A stretch of DNA of 64,000 nucleotides from Ettlia oleoabundans (GCA_019693395.1 JAAMXP010001750.1:2957-66956); one strand, 5' to 3'; positions 45,208-57,729 are shown, numbered from the stretch's first letter. Made by a program: numbers and translations. The notes: generated by a model not told the origin, from the sequence alone.

Positions 45208-48200
45208 CTAGAACGGAGATGGGGCCAACGCGCGCTTTACTGCAAGGCAGCAGGACAGGAAGCAAGGGTGGGGATCTTTCAGAGGATGCAGAACTTCAAG
45301 CACACTGCCACAATTTCGCCGTGTTGGCCACAGGCACAGCACGCACCAGCATCAACACACTGTCTACGGCAAACAGAGCGTCTACGTGTGCAGCCACAGG
45401 AGCAGGGCGGCTGGTGGAGGGATTCGCAGATGCAGGCACAGCGCCAACAAGACACACCCACACCCAGCTAGCTAACTGGGCCAAGCATGGATTTGCTTTG
45501 AAGACAGCAGGCGGCAGAATGCATGGGCCCAGCTTCTCAGCACGAACCGGGCACACAAGGAGGCAGGCAGATGGCTGGACTGGGCTGGCGGTTTGTGAAG
45601 GGCTCACCAGTGAGGAACTTGGTGTTGCACGGCTTTCCGTTCAGGTTTTGGATCACCACATCAGTAACGTGCACGTCCATAAACTCCGCAAACGCATAGC
45701 CCTGCAGCAACAGCGGTGGATACCTAATAAGCAGTGTTGACGGCTGACGCGTTTTATTCAAGATGCACATTTGTGCCGGCCAACAACTGGTAATGCATAG
45801 ATGGTCGGATGCAATGCCAACTTGTTGACCTGTGGCTCACGCCCTTCCACATGCGGGCACCCACCTTACTGTTGCCAGTGCCCCTGTCCATGACAAGGTT
45901 GAATGCCTTGAGCTGGCCAAAGGGGAGCAGCATCTCCTTGACCTGAAGCAGCAAGGTGGTGATGGGTGGTGGTGGAGGGGGACTAAATTGAGGGCCCGTG
46001 CACATAGTTGCACAGAAAGCACTGCAAAGTACAGCCTGGAGCCGCCGGTATGCGGTCACGATGCATAGCACAACCCAAATTAGCACCCCGGCAGCAGCCT
46101 CTAATTCTCCAAGCCATGACCACGGCCAGGCCAAGCACCACCACGGCACTCAGCTGCAGATATCGACAGGGGCAATTCAACCACCAGTGGCAAACCCACC
46201 TGCTCCTCAGACCAGTCGCAGGGCAGGCCGCCGATGAAGAGCTTGTGGGGCGAATCCTGCACCACTGTCTTCACAACTTCCAGCCCACCCAGCTGCACAA
46301 GCACTAGACATGTGGAGCGGCATACTCAGGGAAGGACGATGGCAAGCGAGGGAACGGCCAGGGGAGCGTGACTAAGGCAGCAGGAATGAGGGCAGACGCC
46401 GGCAGGGTGGCCAGCTGGCTGCGAGGCATTAACAGCAGGCAGAACAGTTGGAGCTTGGCCATTGTTTAGTAGTGTTTACCAAAGTGCCTTGCAGTACCTA
46501 TCCAGGACACTACACATGCTGCACCACCCACAATATACCTTTGGGACTCAGACTGTTGCATCCCAACTTCCAAATCACATCTATCGTCTCTTTTGCATGC
46601 GGCAGGCCACCAGGAACACCCGAACCATACTGCCATTGCCCCAACAAAAGCGCACCTGCATGGCTGGGTTTGGGTCGGTGGGGCCCAGCATGAGCGCCAG
46701 AGTGATGTCGTAGTTGTTGGGCCGTCGGATCTGCACGGAGGACGACACGGGGTGGAATGGCATGGGCAGAGCACAGGCAGCCGGCACAGGGTGAGCAGGA
46801 ACCAGTTGCACCAGGCAACTCTGGCAGATGGGTAGTCTTGATCATTGGCACCCAGAGTGTGCCGCCTAGAGTGGCACAAATTTTCCAAAGCAAGCAAGAG
46901 GGAGGCTAGGACACCAACAGGCCAGCGTCCAATCACAAGCTCAAACAATAAAGCATAAGCCACACCCTTGCAGCATATTGCAGTTGCTGGCCAGCACAAG
47001 CAGCTTGCCAATGCAGAGCCTTGTGGTCCCCCCTCAGCCCCTATAGCTACCTTGAGGTAGGCATCCCGGAACTTGACGCCATCCAGTGCCATTGCGTTTG
47101 ATGCCTCCTCTACGCTCCTGAACTCCACAAAGGCGTAGCCCTTGTCCTGCACCTGATGCGCGCCGTTGAACAACAGGTCGCCGTTGCCCTGCAGCGTGCA
47201 CATGCACATGGATGAAGGGCGGGGGGGCGCGGGGCCGGGGGGGCCCGCGGGGGCGGCGGGCATAACAAGCGAGAGCGGGCCATGACCTGCCTCTTACTCC
47301 AGATGTTTGGAAGCCGTGCTGTAGCCTGCACTGTCAGGCTGGCAACACTACACACCCGCAGAGGCAAGCTCGCTCTCAATGCCTGCCAAATGTCAGATCG
47401 ACGACTGTCGCCAGGCCAGGTCATACCATCACACTCCACGACAACCGCTTACCATCCCCAGTGTCCTCCCCCCCCCCCCCCTCTCAACACCACCACCACC
47501 AGTACCACCAATTCCCACCCACCAACCTGGTAGAGCTTGCACGAGGTGATGGGGAAGCCTGGCGCTGCGGTGCCCCCAGTCTGCACCATGAGCTCGTTGA
47601 TGGCCTGCCGCAGCTCCGCCTCAGTCACACTGCCGGGCAGGTTGCCCACGCTGCAGAAAACATGCGAAGCGAAAGTCAATTAGGACACAGGGAGGATAGG
47701 AGATGAGTGTAGGGCCGGGTGAGGCAGCAGGTCGGTGCAGCCCTTGTTGTTAAGGTGAAGTTTTGGTGGGGTTGAGGCCTAGAGCGGCGCTTGGCATGAA
47801 TACCCAGCTCGATTGCGAATCGGCTTCGATGCGCAAGCATGCCAGTGAAGGTGCATATGACCTTGCATGGTGCTACCTGCAGCCTGGCAGCCAACAACTT
47901 ACACGCAGCATGCCAGCCCACCAGGCACCGGAGGGAAGGGGGCACTTACTAGACACGCTTGGCGGGTCTCGCGGCATCTGGGTTGAAGAGCTGGTAACGA
48001 GCCTGCAGCTGTGCTGCCCAATTGCGATAGTGTGCAAGCGTGCCTGCAAGCAGAGTGATGCGTGGAGGAAGCAGCAGGAGGCAATGGAGGTGAGTAAAGG
48101 AACGACAGCGGGATGACAGCGCCATTGGGTAATGGTGCAGCAGTTTACAAAAAATGCTGCTTTTGGCTTATTGTTCCGCGCACCGTTGACCAAGCTGAAC

Positions 48201-48576
48201 GCCCAACAGCACAGGCAGGCACATCCAGGCTCTACATGCCAATTCACTGGGCAACCGACAGCAAAGTGCAGGCACAGTTGGCAAAAGATGGCCTGGGCAG
48301 CCCTCGGCAGCCCACGTGAGACCCAGCATACCCTGCAGCCGCTGTATCTCGCGCGCCTGGGCCTCTAGCTGATCCCTCAGTCCCTTCTTCTCCATGTCTG
48401 CAGAAAATCCAGGGCAAGCGCAGCTGCGGCTGTCAGAGGGGTGGTGCAATAACCGGCGGCAGCTGCTCGCTCACTTAAGCCCCTGGCCTACCTGACACGG
48501 CGTCCGTGGCCAGTAGCGGGAGGCCGTGTCCGTCGCCATAGGGCCCGTTTGGCAGCCCGATAGGGAGCATCGCCAT
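45208..48576 (-). CDS. U2AF65: Short U2AF65-like splicing factor, two RRMs only
   Basis: Exons in transcript order are 48576-48492, 48397-48332, 48043-47950, 47650-47527, 47188-47051, 46730-46656, 46292-46200, 45942-45865, 45701-45608 and 45239-45208 (292 aa). RRM1: KRVYVGNLPGSVTEAELRQA, DKGYAFVEFRSVEEASNAMA, then IRRPNNYDITLALMLGPTDP. RRM2: SPHKLFIGGLPCDWSEEQVK, NLVMDRGTGNSKGYAFAEF. These match the large U2 auxiliary factor subunit, which binds the polypyrimidine tract at 3' splice sites. A short coiled coil (MEKKGLRDQLEAQAREIQRL) precedes RRM1. The stop follows TVKRALAPSPF, right after RRM2, so the C-terminal UHM (RRM3) is absent. No RS domain or ULM is seen in the first 80 residues. A non-ATG 5' exon around 48670-48911 could join in phase and remains possible. 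Confidence 0.85.
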
Positions 48577-50038
48577 GTTCCTGACAGCCCTGGCAAACCG
48601 GGGCAGGAGGACAGCCGGGGGTGCAAACGTGCTAGGAGGCGACCACCTGATTCACGCAAGCATGCGTGGGCTATTTACAAGAGCCGTGCGGCAGTCGGGG
48701 GTTGGGAGCGCTTGAGTGTGCCTAGGGAGCCAAACTCGCTCCGCGGGCCGCGAGGAGGGATGGTAAACTCAGGGGCCGTGCCAAGGGATGCACTCCCTAT
48801 GCCAGACCCCGCCGGCGAGAGCAGCTTCGACTCGGCCTCTTGCTGTCTTCTGCCCGGGTGGGTTGGAGGGAGCAGGCCGCTTGCCGCGGGCAACGACTGG
48901 AGGATATGCACAGAGCGCCGGACGGGAGGAGGAAAAGGTCATACAGCAGACAAGGAGCGCTCAACTTTCTTCACGAGGCAGAGGCTGTTTTTCCCGGCGA
49001 CTGGTTTGTCTTGCTCACTGGCGTTCGCAGCGGAGCACTGACAGCTTGTACACTGTCCAAACCCCCTTATAAGACGATGATCATTGGGCTTGGGAACACT
49101 CCACCTGACCAGAGCCGGCTGGTGGAACAGTTGCCCCAGGGGGCACAAGGAGCCGCCCTGCGTCCAGCTTCAGACACGATACCTAGACCACGGGTAGGCG
49201 TTTCCCAAATATACAGCGCACGCTGATATGCTGATAGGAAGGGCAGCGCTGCCCTTGTCAGCGCCGCCGCCGGTGCCGCGACAGCCACTTGACTTTTCCA
49301 ATCGCCTTGCTTTTGCCACAGTGCATGCTCACTCTGCCCACGTCGGTTCGACAAATCCTGTCAAAGCCACGGCATCCTGCAGTTCCGCCACAGGTGCCGC
49401 CGTGTTGCACCAACATCGTGTCCAGCCCTCCGCTGCTGCGTGACCCAGCGGTTCTGTGTCACCCCTGGTGCCATGCGGGACGCAATTGGTTGTGGATGGC
49501 CAACCACACGCCCAAAATTGCCTGTTAGGAAGTGCAGTGGTGGCAGACTTTTTCCCTGCTATTATCCATCTTGCTGCTTGCTGGACAGGGCTTGGCGAAA
49601 AGTGGAGGAAAGGGCCCGTCTTAACTTGCAGCAGAAGCCATGGGAAAAAATGGATGCAAGCCAACGCTGCTGAAATGCAGAGCGTCTGGACAGCGGCTGT
49701 CGCAAGCACAGTCCTTGCTGGATGGATGCATTGGAATCTGCTGAAGTTGGCAAGCAACTGAGGTGGCAGCGTGGCGCGTGGCCGCTGACATGCACAAACA
49801 CAGCTGTGTGGTCACCAACTACCCAGCTGTTGCATTGGCTGGAGGTGGTGTGCACCGGCATCAAGGCTTGCTGAGGGTTACTCGGGGTTGCAAGCCGTAC
49901 ACCTCATCACGTACAATCAAGCAGCTGCGCACTTGCATTCCTCAAGCAGCGCACACTGGCCCAGGAGCCAGCAAACGTAAAGTATGTACCCCACAAACAA
50001 TACCAGCAGCTGCCCTTGTCAAGCAGGCGCGCTGTGGT
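48577..50038. other. Spacer, no gene supported
   Basis: About 1.46 kb lie between the U2AF65-like start and the transporter stop. A minus-strand frame at 48675-48911 (SLGTAPEFTIPPRGPRSEF) ends in a possible GTAAAT donor that would join in phase to the U2AF65-like first exon. It lacks an ATG. Other frames show nothing recognisable. Confidence 0.45.
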
Positions 50039-53000
50039 TCAAGCGGAAGCCGGCCCACTCGCCTCGTCATCTGACCCGTGCTGTTTGTGCTGCTGCCTGC
50101 CATCCCACAGTAAACCGCCGCCTCCGCCCCCATTGCTGCTGCGGCTGATGCCACTGCTACCCTCGCCACTGAATAGCTGCTGCACCTGTTCGAGAGTGAG
50201 GCCATTTGTTTCTGGCAGGAAAGCATAGGTCCACATGAACCCACAGCAGGCAATGCCGGCATAGAGGTAGAAAGCGCCGGAGCCGCCTAGCAGCCGCGTG
50301 AGAGTGAGGAATGTTTGGGCCACCGCCGCGTTGCTGATCCAGTTGGCAGTGGCAGCCATGCCTGCAAAGACACGCAAACAATCAACTAATTTGGCGCTCA
50401 TGCTGTTTTGTGCGGGTGCGTGATGGTTCGCGCATATGGCTGTTTACACAGCCATTCGTACAACATCAGCCGCAGCAGCAACTTGCACCATACACCATGC
50501 AAACGTACCCCAGCAGCATCGCACTGGCACACAGCCCCCGCACCTGTGGCTACGCCCCTGACCCCCAACGGGTAGATTTCGGAGTTAACCGCCCAGGGCA
50601 CGGGTCCCAGCCCAGGCGAGAACGCTGCTAGGTAGGCGATGAGGCAGGCGAGGATGAGGGGGGTGTAACGGCTGGGGCAGCCGTGGAGGAAGAGCTGGTG
50701 GGGAGGGGAGCAGCTGCCCGACTCAGACGCCTGCTCAGGCTGCTGCTCGGGTGTCGGTGGAGTTGGCAGTGGCGGTGGGGGGGATATCAGCGAGAGGCAA
50801 AGCCCCGGAGCCATGAGACCGCCGGCAGCGCCATCAACAGCATCGCCGCCGCAAAAACCGCAGCCGTGGCGCAGGCAGGCGGTGCAGTCTGGCACCAGCG
50901 CGGGGCAGGTGCTGGTGCTGCCGCCGCTTCCTGTACTGCCACTGTCAAGCAGTACCTGTGGGGAGTGCCGCTCTGCTGCCAGGAAGGCAGAGCCCAGCAT
51001 TGCCAGCGCCACCACCACTGCTGCTATGCTGGTCAGCAGCAGGCGGCGCCGGCCGTATCGGTCAATGCAGCGCATGCCCACTACTGTGCCTAGCGCGTTG
51101 GTGGCAGCAGGCACCATGGCAAGCAGCAGGGCTGCCTGGTTGGACAAGCCTGCCAGCTGCAGTATCGTGGGCGTGTAGTACCTTCACCAAATGATATGGG
51201 GGTGGAGGGCATCTTCGGGAGCTTCAGCAAAGACACCAGATCAACAGGCAGGCAGGCAGGCAGCCGGCCCATCCTGTCCTGCCCTCCCTGCCCAGCACTG
51301 TCCAGGTGCGCCCAATTCCCACCCCTTATCGCCATTCCATCTCCCTCCTCCCACGTCCCTTTCTAGCATCCCATCACTCACATGACAGTATTGATGCCGG
51401 CCACCTGCTGGAGCACCTGCAGGCCAACCCCCACATGCAGTTGGCGAAGCACAAGGCGTGAAAGCAGCATACGCCAAGGCATGCCGCTGCCGCTGCCGCT
51501 GAAGGAAGGAATGTGCTGGGCCGCTGCTGTTGCCACTGTGGTGCCAGCTGCATCACCGCCACTGCCACTGTCGTTGTCAATTGTAATGCTGGCAGTTGGC
51601 ATAGCAGGACGAGTTGGCACCAAGCTGGCGTACCCCAGCTTCTGCGCAGCATGGTGTGCTGCCTGCATGCGTCCCTTGCTGGCCAGCCAGCGTGGGCTCT
51701 CCGGCAGCATTGCCAGGCCGACCAGCTGAAGCAGCGAGGGAAGCGCCGCCACACCCAACATCCACCGCCAGGTACCCGGCACAAAACTGAACAGGTAGTC
51801 TGCAGGCATGGGGTGAGGCAAAAGTACAGGAGCAAGGAACAGGTGCGATTTTGCAAGAAACATGCACCAGTGCTGTGCATCTGAGCTTTGACTAGGTAAC
51901 AGAAACTAATCTGGACCAAAATCCCTCTCACCCTCTCCCACAACTTGCCTGCCATATAAGCAAGGAGTTGCCCCCCAGTGATGAGCAGCACGTTGAATGT
52001 GACCAGGCTGGCGCGCTGAGCAGGTGGTGCGCACTCCGCTATAAATATAGGCACCGCCACAGAGGCCAGCCCCACACCCAGGCCCACTAGCGCCCGCCCT
52101 GCAAATATGCATGCATGATGACATGCTTGCAAAGAGGCATTGCTGATGGGCCTGTGCCAGTGACACTGTGCACAAACTGAGTGCGGTGCCGGCACCATGA
52201 AATCAAAGCCCCCATTGTTTTCAGTGTTCAATTGCATTAGCGATGGGGAGCAAGCTGTGTTGCAAGCTGTCAACTGGCCTAGCCAGTCACCACCCAGTAC
52301 TCGTTGACAGTACAAAACTTGGTGCGATAGCACATTGAGCCCTGCTTGCCTGCCACGAGCCAATACTCATTGCTGGCTGCCGCCATACCCAGCGCTCCAG
52401 CTGTGAACAGCACATCAGCCAGCATCAGCGTGCTCTTGCGCCCCATACGGTCCGCCAGCCAGCCACCTATCACCGAGCCAACACCGGCAGCCACAATGGC
52501 GGCTGACACAATGATCTGCACAACAGGGGCATGTCTTGTCCTCAACTAGGGCGTCTACCAGCGTACCGCCGGTATATGAAAGATACTGGGCGAGAACAAC
52601 CGGCAGCCAATGGCATGTCAGCAATGAGGGGCACCACATACCAGCACACGTGGAGATCAAGCCGGTGGAAAGGCAGGTGCGCAGTTAGTCCAGGGCATGC
52701 ATCTGAGAGATAACCGGCCAAGATTTCAAGGGAGCAGGCGTGGGCTCCCCACCTCTTGCCAGTTGGCCAGCAACATAGGGTCTCCAGCATACTGCTGCAA
52801 CAGGTCGTCGCGTATGTATGGCAGAGCGCCACTGATGACTCCAGTGTCAAAACCGAACAACAACCCGCCTATGGAAACTACTAGAACGAATAGCTGCAAG
52901 TACGCGGCGGCAGCAGCGGGCCGGCTGGTGCCAGCCCTCTCGTCTTCCTGGGTGGGGAGGTTTGGCACCAGCGGGGCCAACTCCTCACCAGGGACTCCTG

Positions 53001-53058
53001 CCGCTGCTCTGGCCGCCGAATCAACAGACATCTCACTCAGTTGGACAGCCTGCCCCAT
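50039..53058 (-). CDS. Inositol/H+ symporter-like MFS transporter
   Basis: Exons in transcript order are 53058-52753, 52515-52350, 52098-51949, 51799-51382, 51181-50544 and 50361-50039 (666 aa). Twelve membrane segments carry the sugar-porter signatures: GGLLFGFDTGVISGALPYI, GGWLADRMGRK, PESPRWLASKGR, a second GRRR loop, QQVAGINTVMYY, and PETNGLTLEQV. A Cys-rich loop between the last segments (CTACLRHGCGFCGG, about residues 440-460) is the PSI-like loop of plant inositol transporters, so myo-inositol/proton symport at the plasma or vacuole membrane is likely; a hexose is possible. The cytoplasmic tail is Gly/Ser/His-rich. Two introns (after 52350 and 51949) need GC donors, GCAAGC and GCAAGT. 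An upstream ATG at 53202 would add 48 residues. The gene is divergent from the DUF2358 gene. Confidence 0.9.
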
Positions 53059-53282
53059 ATGGAGAAGGTTCCAATCGGCCCCAATGGCTCGAAGCTGGAA
53101 ATGAGTTTCATACTTGAATGCTGCTGCCGTGATTTGGGGCTTGCCCTCGCCTTTCAACCCTGAACCCCCCGGTACTAGAACAGGCAGCAGTACACTGCCC
53201 ATCCCTGGAATCTGGGAGGGTGCTCCACGCTCATTGTTCGGCAAGCTGCGTGTATCTGTGGTTTAGGAGAAGGAGGGCCCTG
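53059..53282. promoter_or_regulatory. Short divergent promoter, transporter / DUF2358 gene
   Basis: Only 224 bases separate the two start codons, so both genes probably share regulatory DNA. If the transporter begins at 53202 the gap shrinks to 80 bases. No specific element was recognised. Confidence 0.45.
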
Positions 53283-54712
53283 ATGCCCCTACAAGCTCTT
53301 GCTGCCGCCGCATCGGCGTTGCACCAGTCTTCAACCCCTGCAGCCCAACAGCCGCGCGTGCCGCCCTGCGCCTCGCAGCAGCTTCCGCGACCCAAGGCTA
53401 GCAGCACCCCACGCAGCAGACTGGTGACCCCAGCGGCACCACGGCAGTTGCCCGCCACTGGTGCAGCCCCCACGCTCCTGTGCCCTGCACTAGTGCTGGA
53501 GCGTGGCTATGCCACGGCACCCCTGAGCAAGGACAAGCTGTCCAAGCAGCAACAGGAATACATCTGCAACATGGGTGCGGCACTGCGGGCCCTGCAGCAG
53601 GTGCGCGGCACGGTTGGCATGCCAGTTGACAGGCGGCGCACACCTGCCAGCAAACCCCTTATCCCACCAAGATGTTACTGTTGGAAACTCAACACCTAAT
53701 AGCGCAGCACCCACGTCCCCACTGTGCCCCCTACCCACCCGCCCGTACCGTGCACCCCTGCAGGACCTGCCAGCGGTACTGGAGCGGCAGCCCAACCTGG
53801 AGGTGTTTTGCGAAGGAGTGCTGTTTGAGGACCGCTTGTCCCCACGGTTAGGCCTGCCCTCTTCCAGCTGCAGCGGCAAGGAGGCCTACTCGCGCCTTAT
53901 GTGGTCGCTTCGTTTTCATCGCGGCCTGTTTTTTTGCAAATCACGGGTGAGACAGGAGGAGGGGCCAATGACCCCTGGGACAGACTGGGCTTTTCGCAGG
54001 GTCTTCCAAAGCAATCACAAACCCTGGCACGCAAGCCAACTGGCTGTTCCATATTTTGGCAGCAACAAACGGCAGATGCCTGCTGCGAATGATGTCTGTG
54101 GTGTGACTCCTGGGCTGGCAGCATTCAACTTGGTACTGAGCGAGCCTTCTATCTTTCTGCAGGTCGAGTTGCTGCGTATGTGGGAGCGGCAGCCAGGCGT
54201 GGTGTGCGTGCGGTGGTCTGCTCGAGCATCACCTAGGCTGCTGGACGGGCTGGTGGCCACAGGATCCGCAACGCTCAGCCTGGATGGCGTGTCGGGTGCG
54301 TGCTGCCGCTGTACACGAATTCTGTCCAGGCCATTCAGTGGCTCAGTGGCTTCATGTCTTGCGGATGCTGGCAATGAAAGCAAGCGTGATTGGTATGGCA
54401 TTACTGCTGTCACTCTGCCCCAGCACTGCTGCATTCCAGGGTGACACATGATTGATGAGCACACCATGTTTCAAAGTCAGCAACTCTGTGTAATGCTGCC
54501 CCTCATCTAACCGCTACACTCCCTTCCTCCCCCATTCTTACCCTGCCATGACCGCAGAGTTCCACTTCAACGACAGTGGGCTCATCATGAAGCACAGCGT
54601 GGATTGCGTCAGCTACAGCGGGCCACACCTGCAGGTGCCCCTGCTGGCACGCTATGCGCGGCCGCAGGCGCTCATGCCCGGCCTGGCTGGCGGCTCATGG
54701 GATGAGTGCTGA
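53283..54712 (+). CDS. DUF2358 family protein, probably plastid
   Basis: Exons are 53283-53600, 53764-53946, 54163-54295 and 54558-54712 (262 aa). The N-terminal 75 residues are rich in Ala, Ser, Pro and Arg with few acids, as in a chloroplast transit peptide (MPLQALAAAASALHQSSTPA). The domain starts at about residue 107: CEGVLFEDRLSPRLG, YSRLMWSLRFH, VELLRMWERQPGVVCVRW, LDGVSEFHFNDSGLIMKHSV and DCV. The FEDRLSP motif and the final dG-I-kH-vD block are those of DUF2358, a plant and cyanobacterial family resembling the NTF2 fold. Its biochemical role is unknown. A GKEAYS segment separates the first two blocks. Confidence 0.82.
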
Positions 54713-55404
54713 CCTAGCCTGCCAAGGGCATGGGCCAAGCGTAGGTGGGGATGCGATAAGCACCAATATACCTCACTGTCCGCCTATAATGTTGGACCCA
54801 GCTTGACCACAAGACTATGGTTGTATGCTGATCCAGCCTGCCCCTGCACGTCGCCCTCATGCCACTCCATCTTTGAAGGCGATGTGAATCAAACCTTACT
54901 GCTGTGAGCAATGCACGCAATTTTCCCAGCCGGACCCTTTATGCACGCTGTTTTGCCTGGCATCCTGTGTTTTTCTTTGGCTGCCTGAAGCGCCGCCCTG
55001 CCCCCCATTCTTTCCTGAACCCCTTCCCTCTGGGCCCCTTGGCAATGGCCAACAAAACTTGTGTCGACACGCCCCATTCATGCTGCTGTTTCATTCGTTT
55101 CGCTTCTCAAACCAACCCAGGTGGAAAGTACATCTTGTTGGCGAAATGTTACACTGATACTCCATGGCTGTCGAGGCCGGTGATGCCCCTTTTATAATAA
55201 TTGATGATGTGCACGCAGCCCTGCCCTGTACCGTTTGATAGACGCATGTCAACCATTTGAACACGTGTTTTGCTCCAATCCATTGTTGCCGAGAGACTCG
55301 CCTGTGTAACACAGACTGGCAAGCGCCATTGTTGTGGGCTCTTGCTCAACTACCCGCCTCCTGGGCAGACTCGTACCTTGCGGTTACCAGACCAGCAAAC
55401 CGTG
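54713..55404. other. Convergent spacer
   Basis: About 690 bases lie between the stop codons of the DUF2358 gene (+) and the C2-domain gene (-). They hold a reverse TGTAA at 55149-55153. No coding signal is supported. Confidence 0.5.
55149..55153 (-). terminator. TGTAA polyadenylation signal (C2-domain gene)
   Basis: TTACA on the + strand lies about 250 bases past the stop of the C2-domain gene. Confidence 0.45.
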
Positions 55405-57340
55405 TCACTCTTCTCCCACCAGCGTTGAGCGCACGGTGGCCTGAAGCTCCGGCACCGGCGGGTCCTGCAGGCATCACATGATCACGGGTAAAAAAGCCCA
55501 GGCCAGTCGCAAGCAGAGCCACATGAAGGACGGCAATACATTGAGCTCAGAGCGTGTGCATAAGGCAAGCACGTGCCGGAAGTAGGACTCACATGCGGGG
55601 GTGGCTTGATGCGTGGGGAACCGGGGCGGCGAGGCGACTTGGGACTACGAGGGGAGCGCTCGTTCAGCAGCTTGGCCGCCTGCAGTGGGGAGGCAAGGGG
55701 GGGGGGGGGCATGGGCGGCAGCACAACATAATAAATTCACGGTGGCAAGACGATGCTGCGCACGCCAGCTGGTTGGCACAAACATGCTGCGTGAGATCAC
55801 GCCCCTCTCACATGACTAGCCTACTCTCTCGCGTTCATGGCGCTTACATTGGTGGGCCCTGCCGCTGCCAGTTCTTGATCAATGAACTCCCGCCCTGTCG
55901 GGTCGCGCTGGCGTGCTGCATGCGGAAAAGGAGCGGTGTAGTACTGACACACATACAACTACCTGATCCGGCATGCACCGCACGATGACCAGCAAGTTGG
56001 GCAGAGCATGTAAATGTGCATGCACAAGCTCATGCCCCCCCCGCCCCTTCTGCACTGAGCGTGTAGGGAAGAAACCTCCTTGCATACCCAGTGAGCGGGT
56101 GTGGAAGAAGCGCAGGTCCACGCTGAGGTCAGCCAGGTGTGTGCCAGCTGGAGTGACTATGGGGATGCGCACGTGGCGCTGCTGCTGCACTTCCTCTAAA
56201 TGTGCAAGGCTCATGCTGCAACAGCGTGTGGGCAGTGTATGCATACATGTGGGTGTGTGGGGCGGGGCATGTCACCAGAGGAAAGCAGAGAGATTGCGAG
56301 CGCGCAGCAGAGGCGGCGTGCTCGGTGCTGTGGCTCGATTGAGCAGCAACTGGAAGCAAACACAGAGGCACACTAAGGCCATACCAAGGAAGCACCAACA
56401 CGTAGCAAATCTTCCATCATACCCAAGTGTTTCCTAGCAACAGGGGCATGCCCCAGGCAGAGCATTGCCACCATTGCGAATGCAAGCATTCCTGTAAGTT
56501 GAGGCAGGCTGGATCTATGCGACCTCACCTTCCACTGCCAATGAAGTCATCATCCCCCTCCACGCCCTCCTGGCCTTGCCCATCCGCCTCCTCCTGATCA
56601 CTCCCTGTGACTGCGTACAGCGCTGCCCTCAGCTGCTTGGGGTGCTCGCTAGGCCCCACCTCAAAAGACAGCTCCTGATGGGAGGGACCGGCACAGAAAC
56701 CGGCCAGGCAGCCAGACAGCCAATAACAATCCCAGGAATTCAGTCAGCCATGTATTGGGACAAAATGCAAACAAACAGCCAGAGGCGACCGGTACAGGTC
56801 TGCGCTGGATGGGTTGGAAGCTAGGTGGAACCTGGCCCCCCCACTTCTCTTATATCTGCAGTTCACAAGCTGCCCCGCTCATTCATGACTCCCAACATGC
56901 AACAGTACGACTGCAAGGCAACGGGGACGGCACCAGCCTGGGGCCCACCATACCTCTTCCCAAATCGTGGGGTCGTCTGGCGCAGCACCGACGGGACGGG
57001 GCTCGGTTGCGAGGCGGCCATAGCCGGCCACCTCGCACACGCAGTACACCTGGCGGCCGTGCAGGCCCCCTTCTGTGGAGTTAGGCGTGGCCCGGAGGCC
57101 TGAGGTAGAGTGCACCTGCATCCGACGAGAGAACATGTGGCAGGCGGACGTTGAGTGGGCGGCAGTGAGGGGCGGGTGTGTAAAGCGTTGGGCACCCTAC
57201 CGCAACCCTGAACCGATTGTCCAAGGCCACATGGTCAAGGTGCCAGTCTCCGAAACCGTGACGACCGCTTGAGGTGGAGCCCGACGCACTCCGAGACGAA
57301 CCTTGACGGCAATCTTCCCTGCCTGGTTCATAGCAGCCAT
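55405..57340 (-). CDS. Small C2-domain protein
   Basis: Exons in transcript order are 57340-57302, 57115-56954, 56674-56529, 56215-56088, 55915-55848, 55679-55593 and 55464-55405 (229 aa, all GT-AG). Residues 1-150 read as a C2 sandwich: GKIAVKVHSTSGLRATP, VYCVCEVAGYGRLATE, DPTIWEEELSFEVG, LRAALYAVTGSD, then GDDDFIGSG, HVRIPIVTPAGTHLADLSV and DLRFF. C2 domains bind membranes or partner proteins, often through calcium. Asp-rich loops are present (GDDDF), but whether all calcium ligands are there is unclear. The tail has repeated SP sites (SPRSPKSPRRPGSP), likely phosphorylated. The 13-codon first exon was chosen because it supplies the first beta strand in phase and an ATG. Confidence 0.72.
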
Positions 57341-57707
57341 TGAGAGTAGATGCCTTGCAACGAGGACTCGGGAGAACGAAAATGAAGGATGACACGCATG
57401 GGTGACCGGAAGGGCAGATGCGGCGACAGGCTGGCGGCGTGCTGGGGCAGCCAGTTCTGTGCACGCCTGTCTCTCACTCCCCGCCACGCAGTTGGCGTTA
57501 GCCCAGGTGGATCTGCCCTACAGCAGCCAGTCAATGACACGGCATTTAAACCTTCTTGAGTTTCCAGTTACAGTCTTGATCTGTGCGCAAACCTCAATGT
57601 ACTTCTTAAATTGAATGATTCTACCGACAGCTCCGGAAGCATGAAGGGCCTCATTGCAATGCCAAGGTGCTCCAGCTGGCACCCCATTGCTTGTGAGCAG
57701 ATTAGAG

Positions 57708-57729
57708 TTACTACCCCATCGGGTAGTAA
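57708..57729. repeat. Perfect 9-bp stem-loop
   Basis: TTACTACCC and its exact complement GGGTAGTAA are separated by a four-base CATC loop. It is in intergenic DNA and its function is unknown. Confidence 0.6.

Noticed and set aside
49340..49375. A VGSTNPVKA-like peptide on the + strand, resembling the start of YjjX-type inosine/xanthosine triphosphatases
   Set aside because: No following family motifs, no usable exon chain and no continuing frame were found; a chance match or a relic at most.
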